Assembly: GCA_003487805.1 (NCBI GenBank)
Contig: DNNE01000024.1
Span: 111,854-118,659 of the forward strand
Origin: Blastocatellia bacterium
GTDB lineage: Bacteria; Acidobacteriota; Blastocatellia; Pyrinomonadales; Pyrinomonadaceae
Direction: 5' to 3'
Length of the DNA: 6,806 nucleotides
Below are positions 1 to 5,994 of this stretch, piece by piece. The notes under the pieces were generated by a model that searched no databases, was not told the origin of the DNA, and worked only from the letters and a program-made list of their open reading frames with translations. Numbering within the stretch: position 1 is the stretch's first letter; each line of letters starts with the position of its first letter. The position numbers were made by a program, and so were the translations under genes.

Positions 1-163
1 ATTACGCAGATTTCACAGATTAGAAAAATAAGGAGCCACGAAAACGCACAGAAAGCACAAAACAACAGTCTTCTGAATAGGTGTCACACGAACTCTTTTT
101 GATTTCTTTTGAGCCTTTTGTGCTTTTTGTTGGCTCAATCTTTCTGTGTAATCTGCGGATTAC
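1..163. repeat. Long imperfect palindrome built from cacaaaa/cgcagatt units, 3' of the cupin gene
   Basis: The left arm (about 1-59) and right arm (about 113-163) are imperfect inverted copies. Both contain a cgcagatt-x-cacag block at the outer end, then a gagccac block and a gcacaaaa block nearer the centre. The left arm carries about one extra unit, and the centre (about 60-112) is unpaired. The sequence starts at the window edge, so the left end may be cut. The element ends 10 bases from the cupin stop codon, so a transcript leaving the cupin gene would enter it at once. It could help end transcription or protect the 3' end, but it lacks the compact GC stem plus T-run of a classic intrinsic terminator. 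It shares units with the hairpin at 2822-2893. I regard it as a dispersed non-coding element; function is inferred from position only. Confidence 0.7.
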
Positions 164-172
164 TTCGGCGCA

Positions 173-547
173 CTACTTCTGTCGCAAATAATCATCCGTC
201 TTATCCAGCCAATCCTGTCGCGGCGGACTGAAGATGTCTACATCCAAAGTATCTTCCAACGCTAACGCCTTATGCTGAACACCGGACGGAATATGGAGCA
301 CTTCTCCGGCGAGCACATCAATCACCTGCGCTTCATCCGCGCCAATCCAAAATCGCAAGCCACCTTCAAGGATGTAGGTGATCTGTTCGTTCTCATGCGA
401 GTGTCGCGGAACCACACATCCTTTCTTGAGATAAACGTGCGCCAGCATCATGCGATCGCCGGTGATCAGTTTGCGTGACAGCAAATCCGACAGAGGCTCT
501 GCGGGCATGTCGGTCCACCGGTATTGCGTTACGGTTCCTGGCTCCAT
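173..547 (-). CDS. KdgF-like single-domain cupin
   Basis: A 124-residue cytoplasmic protein with one cupin barrel. Cupin motif 1 is visible as G43-x5-H49-x-H51 followed by Q55, and motif 2 as G81-x5-P87-x-G89-x2-H92. H49, H51, Q55 and H92 would form the metal site. A Gln in place of the usual Glu is what I recall for KdgF, the cupin that converts unsaturated uronates from pectin or alginate into the linear keto form. The stretch ALEDT..DVDIFSPP.QDWL near residues 96-114 also resembles KdgF. The length fits single-domain cupins of about 110-130 residues. ATG at 547 is chosen because AGGAG (plus-strand ctcct at 556-560) sits 8 bases upstream. No uronate-pathway gene is in the window, so the substrate is uncertain; a generic small-molecule cupin is the alternative. 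The gene is divergent from the 863-2803 gene. Confidence 0.88.
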   Translation of the reverse strand: MEPGTVTQYRWTDMPAEPLSDLLSRKLITGDRMMLAHVYLKKGCVVPRHSHENEQITYILEGGLRFWIGADEAQVIDVLAGEVLHIPSGVQHKALALEDTLDVDIFSPPRQDWLDKTDDYLRQK

Positions 548-573
548 TAATTTGTCTCCTGATCCGAAAGATT

Positions 574-642
574 GTCAGAAGCCCGCGCGTTAGCAAGGGC
601 CCGATAGTTAGGCTTGCCCTCCCTGACGGTCGGGCTTCTGAC
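574..642. repeat. REP-like doublet 1 (two head-out inverted hairpins)
   Basis: Copy a (574-600, plus) and copy b (616-642, minus) match at 22 of 27 positions and are separated by 15 bases. Each begins with GTCAGAA at the outer edge, followed by a 20-base hairpin. Copy a reads GCCC, gc, GC, loop GTTA, GC, aa, GGGC. Copy b (complement strand) reads GCCC, ga, CC, loop GTCA, GG, ga, GGGC. The inner pair has changed from GC/GC to CC/GG while staying complementary, which argues for selection on the fold or for generation as a hairpin. The left head lies 26 bases upstream of the cupin start codon. Confidence 0.85.
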
Positions 643-667
643 ACGGCCTCACAAATTAACCTATGCT
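638..667 (+). promoter_or_regulatory. Candidate promoter using the REP end as -35
   Basis: CTGACA (638-643), formed by the outer head of REP copy b, matches 5 of 6 bases of the TTGACA -35 box. TATGCT (662-667) matches 4 of 6 of TATAAT at 18-base spacing. It would drive the 863-2803 gene with a leader of about 190 bases. This is a motif match only, and chance matches of this quality are common. Confidence 0.25.
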
Positions 668-695
668 CTCCAGCAAGTAAAATTCGGAACCAGCG

Positions 696-718
696 ACTGT
701 CTTCGAACGTGAGACAGT
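696..718. other. Small perfect inverted repeat upstream of the 863 gene
   Basis: ACTGTCT (696-702) and AGACAGT (712-718) are perfect reverse complements around a 9-base spacer containing TTCGAA. The 7-bp arms lie just upstream of the extended -10 candidate at 748-756. It could be an operator for a dimeric regulator or a leader hairpin. No regulator gene is nearby and there is no independent evidence of function. Confidence 0.3.
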
Positions 719-727
719 GGTTGGACT

Positions 728-756
728 CTGAACTCTTCGCGCGGGGATGTTATCAT
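728..756 (+). promoter_or_regulatory. Candidate extended -10 promoter for the 863-2803 gene
   Basis: TG at 748-749 followed by T and TATCAT (751-756) gives an extended -10 element with 5 of 6 matches to TATAAT. The -35 position 17 bases upstream is CTGAAC (728-733), a weak 3 of 6 match, as is usual for extended -10 promoters. The expected start point near 763 gives a leader of about 100 bases. I prefer this slightly over the REP-associated candidate at 638-667, but neither is proven. Confidence 0.32.
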
Positions 757-862
757 TTACGGCAAACGCGAGGTTTAGTAACCAAATCAGGGGCTAAGCC
801 GTCTAACAACTCAGAAACTGCCGGGCAAATCTTCCCTGGTTCGGGCTTCGAGGAAAAAATCA

Positions 863-2803
863 ATGTTAAAGAAAATCGCTCCATTCATGATTCTGCTGGC
901 CTCTGCGGCGATCGCACTTGCACAGACCGCGACCTCGCAAACCGCGACCGCGCAACAGTCCCCGGATCCGCAGCAACAGCAGGAAGACAAAGCGAAGCTG
1001 GAAAAGAAAGCCGTGGCCTTGCTCGAGCAGGTCGTGACCGACTCGCAAGTACTCAAGCTGCCTGAAAACAAAATCCGCGTGAACATTGCCGCTGGTGATT
1101 TGCTCTGGGACAAGAATCCGGCGCGCGCCCGCAGTCTGTTGACTGACGCCGGCGCAATGCTGGGCCAGGTGATGATGGAAGTCGATCGCACCGATCGTGA
1201 CGACATGATGACGCTGAACCAACTGCGTCAGGAACTGGTGTTGACCGCAGGCCGGCATGATGCCGAACTTGGTTATCAACTATTGCATTCAACGCAACAA
1301 CAACCACAGACCCAGACGACGACTGTTGGTCCGGGCCGCGGAAACCGGCAGGTGTTTCTTGATCAGGGAAGTAATCTTGAGCAGGCCCTGCTGACGACAG
1401 TGGCCACGACAGATCCAAAGTTTGCTTATCAGAAGGCCGTCGAGTCACTCGACAAAGGAGATTTTCCAACTTCGCTCAGCAGTATTCTCACGCAACTCCA
1501 AACCAAGGATGCAGAGTTGTTCAAAAAGCTTTCGGACAAAACTCTGAACCGCCTCGCGTCTGACAGTCTACTGGCGAGCCGCCAAGCGACCAGCGTCGCG
1601 ATGAACCTTTTGTCGCCCGGTCCAATGCCGGCAAGTACGACTGCTACTCAACAAACATCGACTGCCGCGAGCAATACGAACGTACGCGCGCCGATCCTGA
1701 GCGAATCCGCGTACCACGATTTGATGGACAGCGCGATCACCGCCGCTCTGTCAGTTACTTCGATGGGACCAACCAATAACATTCAGCGCGGCGGAGGCGG
1801 CGCCGCGCGTGTGATGCGTGGGCCACAGCAGCAGCAACAACAGAATCCGCCGGACGATGCGACGGTGCGACAGAACAATGCGCGGTCGCTCCTCTTTTCA
1901 CTGCAAGGGATGCTGTCGCAAATCGATCAATACATGCCGGAGCGCGCGCAGTCCGTGCGTCAGAAGCTGACCGAGCTCGGCGTTAATACCAATACGATGC
2001 AGACAACTGGCAACCAGTACCGCACCGCGATGCAACAGGGCTCGAGCGACAGTCTGGTGACTGCGGCCAGCACCGCGCCTCCGCAGATTCAATCGCGCAT
2101 TTATCAACAGGCTGCGCAAAAGGCAATCGATGAAGGCAACACGGACAAGGCGCTCGACATTGCGACTAACCATCTGGACGAAGCCGGCAAGACGGCGATT
2201 ATGCAGGCGGTGGACTTTAAGAAATTAACGATGACTGCCAGTCCGGAAAAGATGAACGAGATCAAACAAAAGCTGGCGGCGCTGCCGTCAGATTCCGATC
2301 GAGTGAAGTACCTGATCGATCTCGCGACCGCTACGCAGAAGGACAATCAAAAGCTGGCGCTACGGTTCATGGAGGACGCTCGCAGCCTGATTGCCAGGCG
2401 GGCGATGAACTACAACGATTTTCAGGATCAGCTCAAAGTTGCCGATGCTTATGCGACGCTTGATGCGAAAAAGAGCTTTGAAATCATGGACGCGGGCATC
2501 GCGCAGTTAAATGAGCTGCTTTCTGCCGCCGCGATCCTGAATGGATTTGAGGTCGATATTTTCAAAGAAGGCGAATTGTCGCTCAGGGCCAACGACGATC
2601 TGGTCGGGATGGTCTCGCGTTACGGTGCACAGCTGTCCGCCCTGGCTAAAGTCGATTTTGACGGTGCGCGTGGGTGTGCCGACAAATTTCAACTGCCGGA
2701 ACCGCGGATGAATGCGCGGCTGATGATCGTGCAAAGCATTCTGGGTACCCAACCCGTGACGGCTAACCGCGTTAATCCGAATTTCCGGGTCTTTGGGAGA
2801 TAA
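863..2803 (+). CDS. Exported protein of unknown function, Gln-rich with helical halves
   Basis: A 646-residue protein that I cannot assign to a named domain. It begins with a clear signal peptide (MLKK, hydrophobic core, cleavage likely after ALA at residue 20), so it should act in the periplasm or outer envelope. Residues about 21-42 are a Gln/Thr/Ala-rich linker. Residues about 43-135 are predicted helical, with a patch LPENKIRVNIAAGDLLW (65-82) that I recall from other acidobacterial hypothetical proteins. Residues about 250-335 are low complexity: Thr/Ser-rich, then a Gly run (310-313) and a run of six Gln (322-327). Residues about 340-630 are again helical, with alternating short helices like a TPR or other solenoid, including SRIYQQAAQKAIDEGNTDKA (411-430). 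There is no lipobox and no catalytic motif. ATG at 863 is supported by GAGGA at 850-854, 8 bases upstream. It is monocistronic and converges with the esterase gene. A scaffold or binding role is possible but is inference. Confidence 0.9.
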   Translation: MLKKIAPFMILLASAAIALAQTATSQTATAQQSPDPQQQQEDKAKLEKKAVALLEQVVTDSQVLKLPENKIRVNIAAGDLLWDKNPARARSLLTDAGAMLGQVMMEVDRTDRDDMMTLNQLRQELVLTAGRHDAELGYQLLHSTQQQPQTQTTTVGPGRGNRQVFLDQGSNLEQALLTTVATTDPKFAYQKAVESLDKGDFPTSLSSILTQLQTKDAELFKKLSDKTLNRLASDSLLASRQATSVAMNLLSPGPMPASTTATQQTSTAASNTNVRAPILSESAYHDLMDSAITAALSVTSMGPTNNIQRGGGGAARVMRGPQQQQQQNPPDDATVRQNNARSLLFSLQGMLSQIDQYMPERAQSVRQKLTELGVNTNTMQTTGNQYRTAMQQGSSDSLVTAASTAPPQIQSRIYQQAAQKAIDEGNTDKALDIATNHLDEAGKTAIMQAVDFKKLTMTASPEKMNEIKQKLAALPSDSDRVKYLIDLATATQKDNQKLALRFMEDARSLIARRAMNYNDFQDQLKVADAYATLDAKKSFEIMDAGIAQLNELLSAAAILNGFEVDIFKEGELSLRANDDLVGMVSRYGAQLSALAKVDFDGARGCADKFQLPEPRMNARLMIVQSILGTQPVTANRVNPNFRVFGR

Positions 2804-2821
2804 GTCGAGCAGGAAGATTTA

Positions 2822-2893
2822 GCCACAAAAAAGGCACAAGAAGCACAAAAAGGATTTGCGATTTATTTTGTGCTTTTTGTGCCTTTTTGTGGC
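2822..2893. repeat. Strong hairpin of cacaaaaag units between convergent genes; likely bidirectional terminator
   Basis: The left arm (2822-2850) and right arm (2866-2893) pair almost fully, with one mismatch and one extra A, around a 15-base loop. Each arm is three near-tandem units of about 10 bases (gccacaaaaa, ggcacaaaaa, gcacaaaa). The hairpin lies 18 bases after the stop of the 863-2803 gene and 21 bases beyond the esterase stop. A T-run (2901-2905) follows on the plus strand. The position between two converging genes suggests a shared transcription end or 3' stabiliser. It belongs to the same family as the palindrome at 1-163. Confidence 0.8.
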
Positions 2894-2914
2894 CGGACAG
2901 TTTTTGAATCTTGT

Positions 2915-3847
2915 TCATCTATGACTCAGCTTCCCTGGAGTTTTCGGCACTCGCAGTCTTTCGGCAGCAATCCGCAACACTTCTTTCACCTGCTGGTCCC
3001 AATACTGCCAACTATGATTGCCGGGTAGTTCGCGATACTCGTGCGGAATTTTCTTCTCCAAAAAAATTCCGGACAGTTCGCGATTCGGATTGAAGTGCTG
3101 CGCTGCGTCTTCAGTGCCGCAATCAAAATAAAAGTAAGGCAGCGATGCGATGCGTCCCGGTGTCAACGCTCTGGTGATTTCGAAGACGTCGTTGGCTTTG
3201 CGTGTTTCACTTCCCACTGGTCCAAAGATTTTCAGAAATGGTTCCCAACTCGCGCCGCCCATCTCTTTCTCGGTGTAACGGGTGACGCCGAACGCGCCGC
3301 TGACTGATCCGGCAAACGCAAACGTGGACGGGTACTTCAATCCATACTTGATCGCGCCGTATCCGCCCATCGACAGCCCAGCGATTGCGCGGCCATACCG
3401 CGCCTGAATCGTTCGATAACGACGATCCACGTCGGGCATCAGCTCTTTGAGAATGTATGATTCATATTTGTCATTTGATCCGGCGGCGCCGTCGACGTAC
3501 CAACTGTCGTTTCCTTCCGGCATAACGACTATCATTCGATAATGCGTCGCATAGTCGGCGACGTTTGTTCGGGTGAGCCAATCAGAGTAGTGACCGCCCA
3601 GGCCGTGGAGCAGATACAAGACCGGATAACGTGTAGTCTTTGCCGTTCGATAGTCAGCCGGCAGAATCACATTATAAGGAAGAGTTGCGTTGACGAGTTT
3701 GCTTTGGAGTTGAATGGTTTCAACTGATGTTCCAGGTACAGAACCGCTTGTGATAGCAAGCGGGTAAACCTGCATGACCACGGCGATGGAAAGAAAAGCG
3801 ATCGCACTCTTCAGCCGGAACGGAACTTTGCTCGAGATTTCATTCAT
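2915..3847 (-). CDS. Secreted esterase of the EstA/FrmB-type alpha/beta-hydrolase family
   Basis: A 310-residue hydrolase of the putative esterase family (PF00756 type, which includes S-formylglutathione hydrolase, feruloyl and acetyl-xylan esterases and mycolyltransferases). Visible elements are the oxyanion strand YLLHGLGG (78-85), the nucleophile elbow GLSMGG with Ser159, an acid in DCGTED (Asp247 likely), and the catalytic His278 in GNHSW followed by QYW. The triad is complete. The N-terminus has a signal peptide: basic region to Lys13, hydrophobic core about 14-32, cleavage probably near residues 33-40. The enzyme should therefore work outside the cytoplasm on ester substrates, which the sequence does not identify. 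ATG at 3847 gives a proper signal peptide, but the ribosome binding site is poor. Oddly, codons for about residues 28-38 consist of a REP-like hairpin whose inverted partner lies just upstream of the gene. The catalytic domain begins only after it, near residue 42. The peptidase gene upstream is on the same strand but separated by 217 bases of repeats. Confidence 0.92.
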   Translation of the reverse strand: MNEISSKVPFRLKSAIAFLSIAVVMQVYPLAITSGSVPGTSVETIQLQSKLVNATLPYNVILPADYRTAKTTRYPVLYLLHGLGGHYSDWLTRTNVADYATHYRMIVVMPEGNDSWYVDGAAGSNDKYESYILKELMPDVDRRYRTIQARYGRAIAGLSMGGYGAIKYGLKYPSTFAFAGSVSGAFGVTRYTEKEMGGASWEPFLKIFGPVGSETRKANDVFEITRALTPGRIASLPYFYFDCGTEDAAQHFNPNRELSGIFLEKKIPHEYRELPGNHSWQYWDQQVKEVLRIAAERLRVPKTPGKLSHR

Positions 3848-3906
3848 TCTTTAGGGTTAAGTTATGTACGGGATTACCCGCTTGCTATCGCAAGCGGTTC
3901 TGTACC
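3735..3906. repeat. REP-like doublet 2 enclosing the esterase start and signal peptide
   Basis: Copies at 3735-3767 (plus orientation) and 3874-3906 (minus orientation) are 33-base inverted repeats differing at one position. Each has a CAGAA head at the outer side, then the hairpin CCGC, TT, GC (GT in the first copy), loop GATA, GC, AA, GCGG. The layout matches the doublets at 574-642 and 5990-6204, but the arm sequence differs. The first copy lies inside the esterase reading frame and is translated. The 106 bases between the copies hold the start codon and the first 27 or so codons. No target-site duplication is evident at the outer ends. Confidence 0.85.
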
Positions 3907-3929
3907 CTGCGCTCGTCAGGATTCCATTA

Positions 3930-4057
3930 GCAACCCGAAGGGGTGCAACATTCAAAGCTAGCGTGATTCTCGCACCCTTTCAGGGTGCTACGATCAATCC
4001 CTTCCGTTTCCGGTGGTCTTCGACCACCGGCTACTATCTCGCAGCCCTTCAGGCTGC
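3930..4057. repeat. Array of four short hairpins between the esterase and peptidase genes
   Basis: Four hairpins follow one another. At 3930-3946, GCA-a-CCC pairs with GGG-g-TGC. At 3972-3988, GCACCCT pairs with AGGGTGC around ttc. At 4010-4030, CCGGTGGTC pairs perfectly with GACCACCGG around ttc. At 4041-4057, GCAGCC pairs with GGCTGC around cttca. I recognise this type of block series from intergenic regions of planctomycete and acidobacterial genomes, where it is often mis-called as short genes. The last hairpin starts 8 bases beyond the peptidase stop codon on the transcript and may mark its 3' end, though no T-run follows. Nothing here looks coding. Confidence 0.78.
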
Positions 4058-4064
4058 CGCGCTT

Positions 4065-5936
4065 CTAGTTGCTCGACCTCACGCCATTTATCCATCCACC
4101 ATACCTGCGCTGCTGTTCTTGCGTTGCTGGCGGCGTCGGGACAATTCGATAAGGCGCATCAATCATGCCGGTTAACTTGATATCTAACGTGCGCAGATCG
4201 TCGTTGCGGAAGAAAGTCAAATGAACGATGTCGCCGGACTTCTTCGCTGCGATTAATGATTCGAAGGTTTCTTTGTTAACGCGCGCGCCATCGAGCGCGA
4301 CGATCTTGTCTTTGGCGTTCAGTCCCTGCTCGTACGCCGGAGTACCCGCGCGCACGTCTTTCACGTTAATGAAATCGCCGCTGTCTTCGAGGTCAGCACC
4401 GAGATATCCCTTCGACGGTGGAATAGTTCTAACCCCGATCGCATCGATGGCATAGCCCGCCTGTTCCACCCGCAGCCCAACGGCGGCAAGAACTTGATTG
4501 TAAGGAAGCTCATCGCGGCCGCGCACGTAACGCGCAAAGAAATCTTCGAAGCTGGAACCCGCCATCAGCTCGCACGTCTTCTGGAAATCAGCGGGGGCGT
4601 AGTTGCGATTCTTTTCATAGAACTCGTGATAGAGATAACGCATCACGTCATCGAGCGACTTCGAGTCGTTTGAGCGCCGGCGAATCTCCAGATCGAGCAG
4701 AAGGCCCAGCAACTCGCCTTTATCGTAATAAGAAATTTGCGAGTTTACCGAGTTTTCATCCGGCCGGTATTCCTTAATCCACGTATTGAAGCTGGCGTCT
4801 TCGGCGCTCATCTGTAAATGTCCGGGAGTGTCCTGAAACTTCTGAATCTTCTGCGCGAGCCCATCAAGATATTCTTTATCGGAAATCAAACCGGCGCGCC
4901 GCACCATCAGATCGCCGTAGTAGCTTGTGATGCCTTCGGCGACCCACAACAGGCGCGTGTAATTTTCCTTGGTGTAATCGAAGGGTCCCAGCGCATCTGG
5001 CCGGATGCGCTTCACGTTCCAGAGATGGAAGAATTCGTGCGCGACCAGGCCGTAAAAACTCTGCCATCCTCGCTCAGTGCCGAACCGAAAACGTGAGAAG
5101 CCCAGCGAGGTCGAATTCAGATGCTCAATTCCGCCGCCCGCGTTCGAACGCAGATGCAGGATGAACGTGTAATCGTGATAAGGAATCACGCCGAACATTC
5201 GGGTTTCGGCTTCAACGATTTTCTGGACGGCAGTCTTCATCCGGGCAGGATCGTAATTGCCTTCGCCGTCGATCACGATCCGATGGGGCACGTCGCGCAC
5301 CGCGAATTTGATCTCCTTGAAATCGCTGACCTCAAACGGCGAGTCATAGAGAATGTCGAAGTTCTCGGCTCGAAACGTATTCGGCTGACCAGCAACGGGA
5401 GGCAGCCCGGTCGCGATCTTCCACCCCGATGGAGCGATCACGCGCAGGCTCGACCCGGCATTCAGGCGTCCATTCGGATACATCAAGAGCGCAGCGTTGT
5501 TCCAAAACGCGTGATCAGAATTCATTTCATTCGTGCGCACCGAAAATTCGTTCGCATACACACGATAGAAGGCGCGCCACTGTCGCACGCCGTTTGTGTT
5601 TACGCGCCACGTGTCTTTGTCGATCTTTGTCCACGTTAGTGGGCGGCCGTTTGCATCATTCGCCGCAAAGTCCTGTACATTTCTTTCGAATTCGCGAATC
5701 AGATACGAGCCCGGCGTCCACACCGGCATGATCAGATCCGTTTCGTTCGGCACCTGAAGGCTGGCCGGGATCTGCAGACGCATTTCGACTTCCAACAGAT
5801 GCGTCCAGGGCCGGGGCATCGAAACTGTAAACAAAATGTCGGACGAATTAGGCGCTTGCGCAGGCGAAGATGAAGGAGCGAGCAACCCAACGATAATGGT
5901 TGAAAATATGATCGCGGCAAATCGATTTGTACGCAT
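4065..5936 (-). CDS. Secreted M61 family metallopeptidase with C-terminal PDZ domain
   Basis: A 623-residue zinc peptidase of the M61 (glycyl aminopeptidase-like) family. A signal peptide covers residues 1-28, with cleavage after AQA, so it is exported. An N-terminal beta-rich domain of the M61 type spans about 33-210. The catalytic domain follows: the substrate-side motif GGGIEHLNST (267-276), the zinc motif HEFFH (His300, Glu301, His304) continuing LWNVKRIRP, and the third zinc ligand Glu334 in WVAEGIT. A PDZ domain occupies about 508-590 (KGYLGADLED through LTFFRND), as is usual for bacterial M61 proteins, and may recognise peptide ends. Length is normal and no key residue is missing. ATG at 5936 is chosen for its signal peptide; GGAG (plus-strand ctcc at 5948-5951) lies 11 bases upstream, slightly far. 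The likely role is trimming of peptides in the periplasm or outside the cell; the specificity cannot be read from sequence. Confidence 0.95.
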   Translation of the reverse strand: MRTNRFAAIIFSTIIVGLLAPSSSPAQAPNSSDILFTVSMPRPWTHLLEVEMRLQIPASLQVPNETDLIMPVWTPGSYLIREFERNVQDFAANDANGRPLTWTKIDKDTWRVNTNGVRQWRAFYRVYANEFSVRTNEMNSDHAFWNNAALLMYPNGRLNAGSSLRVIAPSGWKIATGLPPVAGQPNTFRAENFDILYDSPFEVSDFKEIKFAVRDVPHRIVIDGEGNYDPARMKTAVQKIVEAETRMFGVIPYHDYTFILHLRSNAGGGIEHLNSTSLGFSRFRFGTERGWQSFYGLVAHEFFHLWNVKRIRPDALGPFDYTKENYTRLLWVAEGITSYYGDLMVRRAGLISDKEYLDGLAQKIQKFQDTPGHLQMSAEDASFNTWIKEYRPDENSVNSQISYYDKGELLGLLLDLEIRRRSNDSKSLDDVMRYLYHEFYEKNRNYAPADFQKTCELMAGSSFEDFFARYVRGRDELPYNQVLAAVGLRVEQAGYAIDAIGVRTIPPSKGYLGADLEDSGDFINVKDVRAGTPAYEQGLNAKDKIVALDGARVNKETFESLIAAKKSGDIVHLTFFRNDDLRTLDIKLTGMIDAPYRIVPTPPATQEQQRRYGGWINGVRSSN

Positions 5937-5966
5937 AACTTCCGAAACTCCAAAGAGAATGCGCTG

Positions 5967-5994
5967 ATGTTACTATGAATGCATCGCGCGTCAG
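5967..5994 (-). promoter_or_regulatory. Candidate peptidase promoter with -35 on the REP end
   Basis: On the minus strand, CTGACG (5989-5994), overlapping the REP head, matches TTGACA at 4 of 6 bases. TAACAT (5967-5972) matches TATAAT at 4 of 6, with 16-base spacing. The implied start point near 5960 leaves room for the GGAG site at 5948-5951. The matches are weak and this is tentative. Confidence 0.22.

Larger units (their letters stand above)
548..862. other. Divergent intergenic region: REP-like doublet plus candidate promoters
   Basis: This 315-base stretch separates the divergent cupin and 646-residue-protein genes. It contains the cupin ribosome binding site (556-560), a REP-like inverted doublet (574-642), a small perfect hairpin (arms 696-702 and 712-718), two candidate promoters reading toward 863, and the ribosome binding site GAGGA at 850-854. 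An open frame on the plus strand crosses the whole region, but it has no family features and overlaps two convincing genes, so I treat the region as non-coding. From about 760 to 845 I see nothing recognisable; it is probably 5' leader. Confidence 0.7.

Noticed and set aside
573..578. REP head on the minus strand as -35 box for the cupin gene
   Set aside because: CTGACA matches well, but 17-18 bases on the sequence has no -10 and the start point would fall inside the coding region.
475..1065. 196-residue plus-strand frame crossing the divergent region
   Set aside because: It overlaps the starts of both the cupin and the 863 gene and reads through the REP doublet; no motif or good ribosome binding site supports it.
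2822..2893. CRISPR-like or small RNA interpretation of the palindromic repeats
   Set aside because: There are no regularly spaced identical repeats with unique spacers and no cas gene; the symmetry is inverted rather than direct.
451..3806. GCGATCGC octamers at 451-458, 908-915 and 3799-3806
   Set aside because: Three copies exceed simple expectation and recall the cyanobacterial HIP1 octamer, but all lie in coding sequence and two encode Ala-Ile-Ala in signal peptides. The number is too small to claim enrichment.
3735..3906. Insertion sequence ends with target duplication
   Set aside because: The inverted repeats look like transposon ends, but no short direct duplication is seen outside them and no transposase is enclosed; REPIN or MITE-like is the more careful description.
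3864..4175. 103-residue plus-strand frame upstream of the esterase
   Set aside because: It consists almost entirely of the REP copy and hairpin array translated, then runs antisense to the end of the M61 gene.
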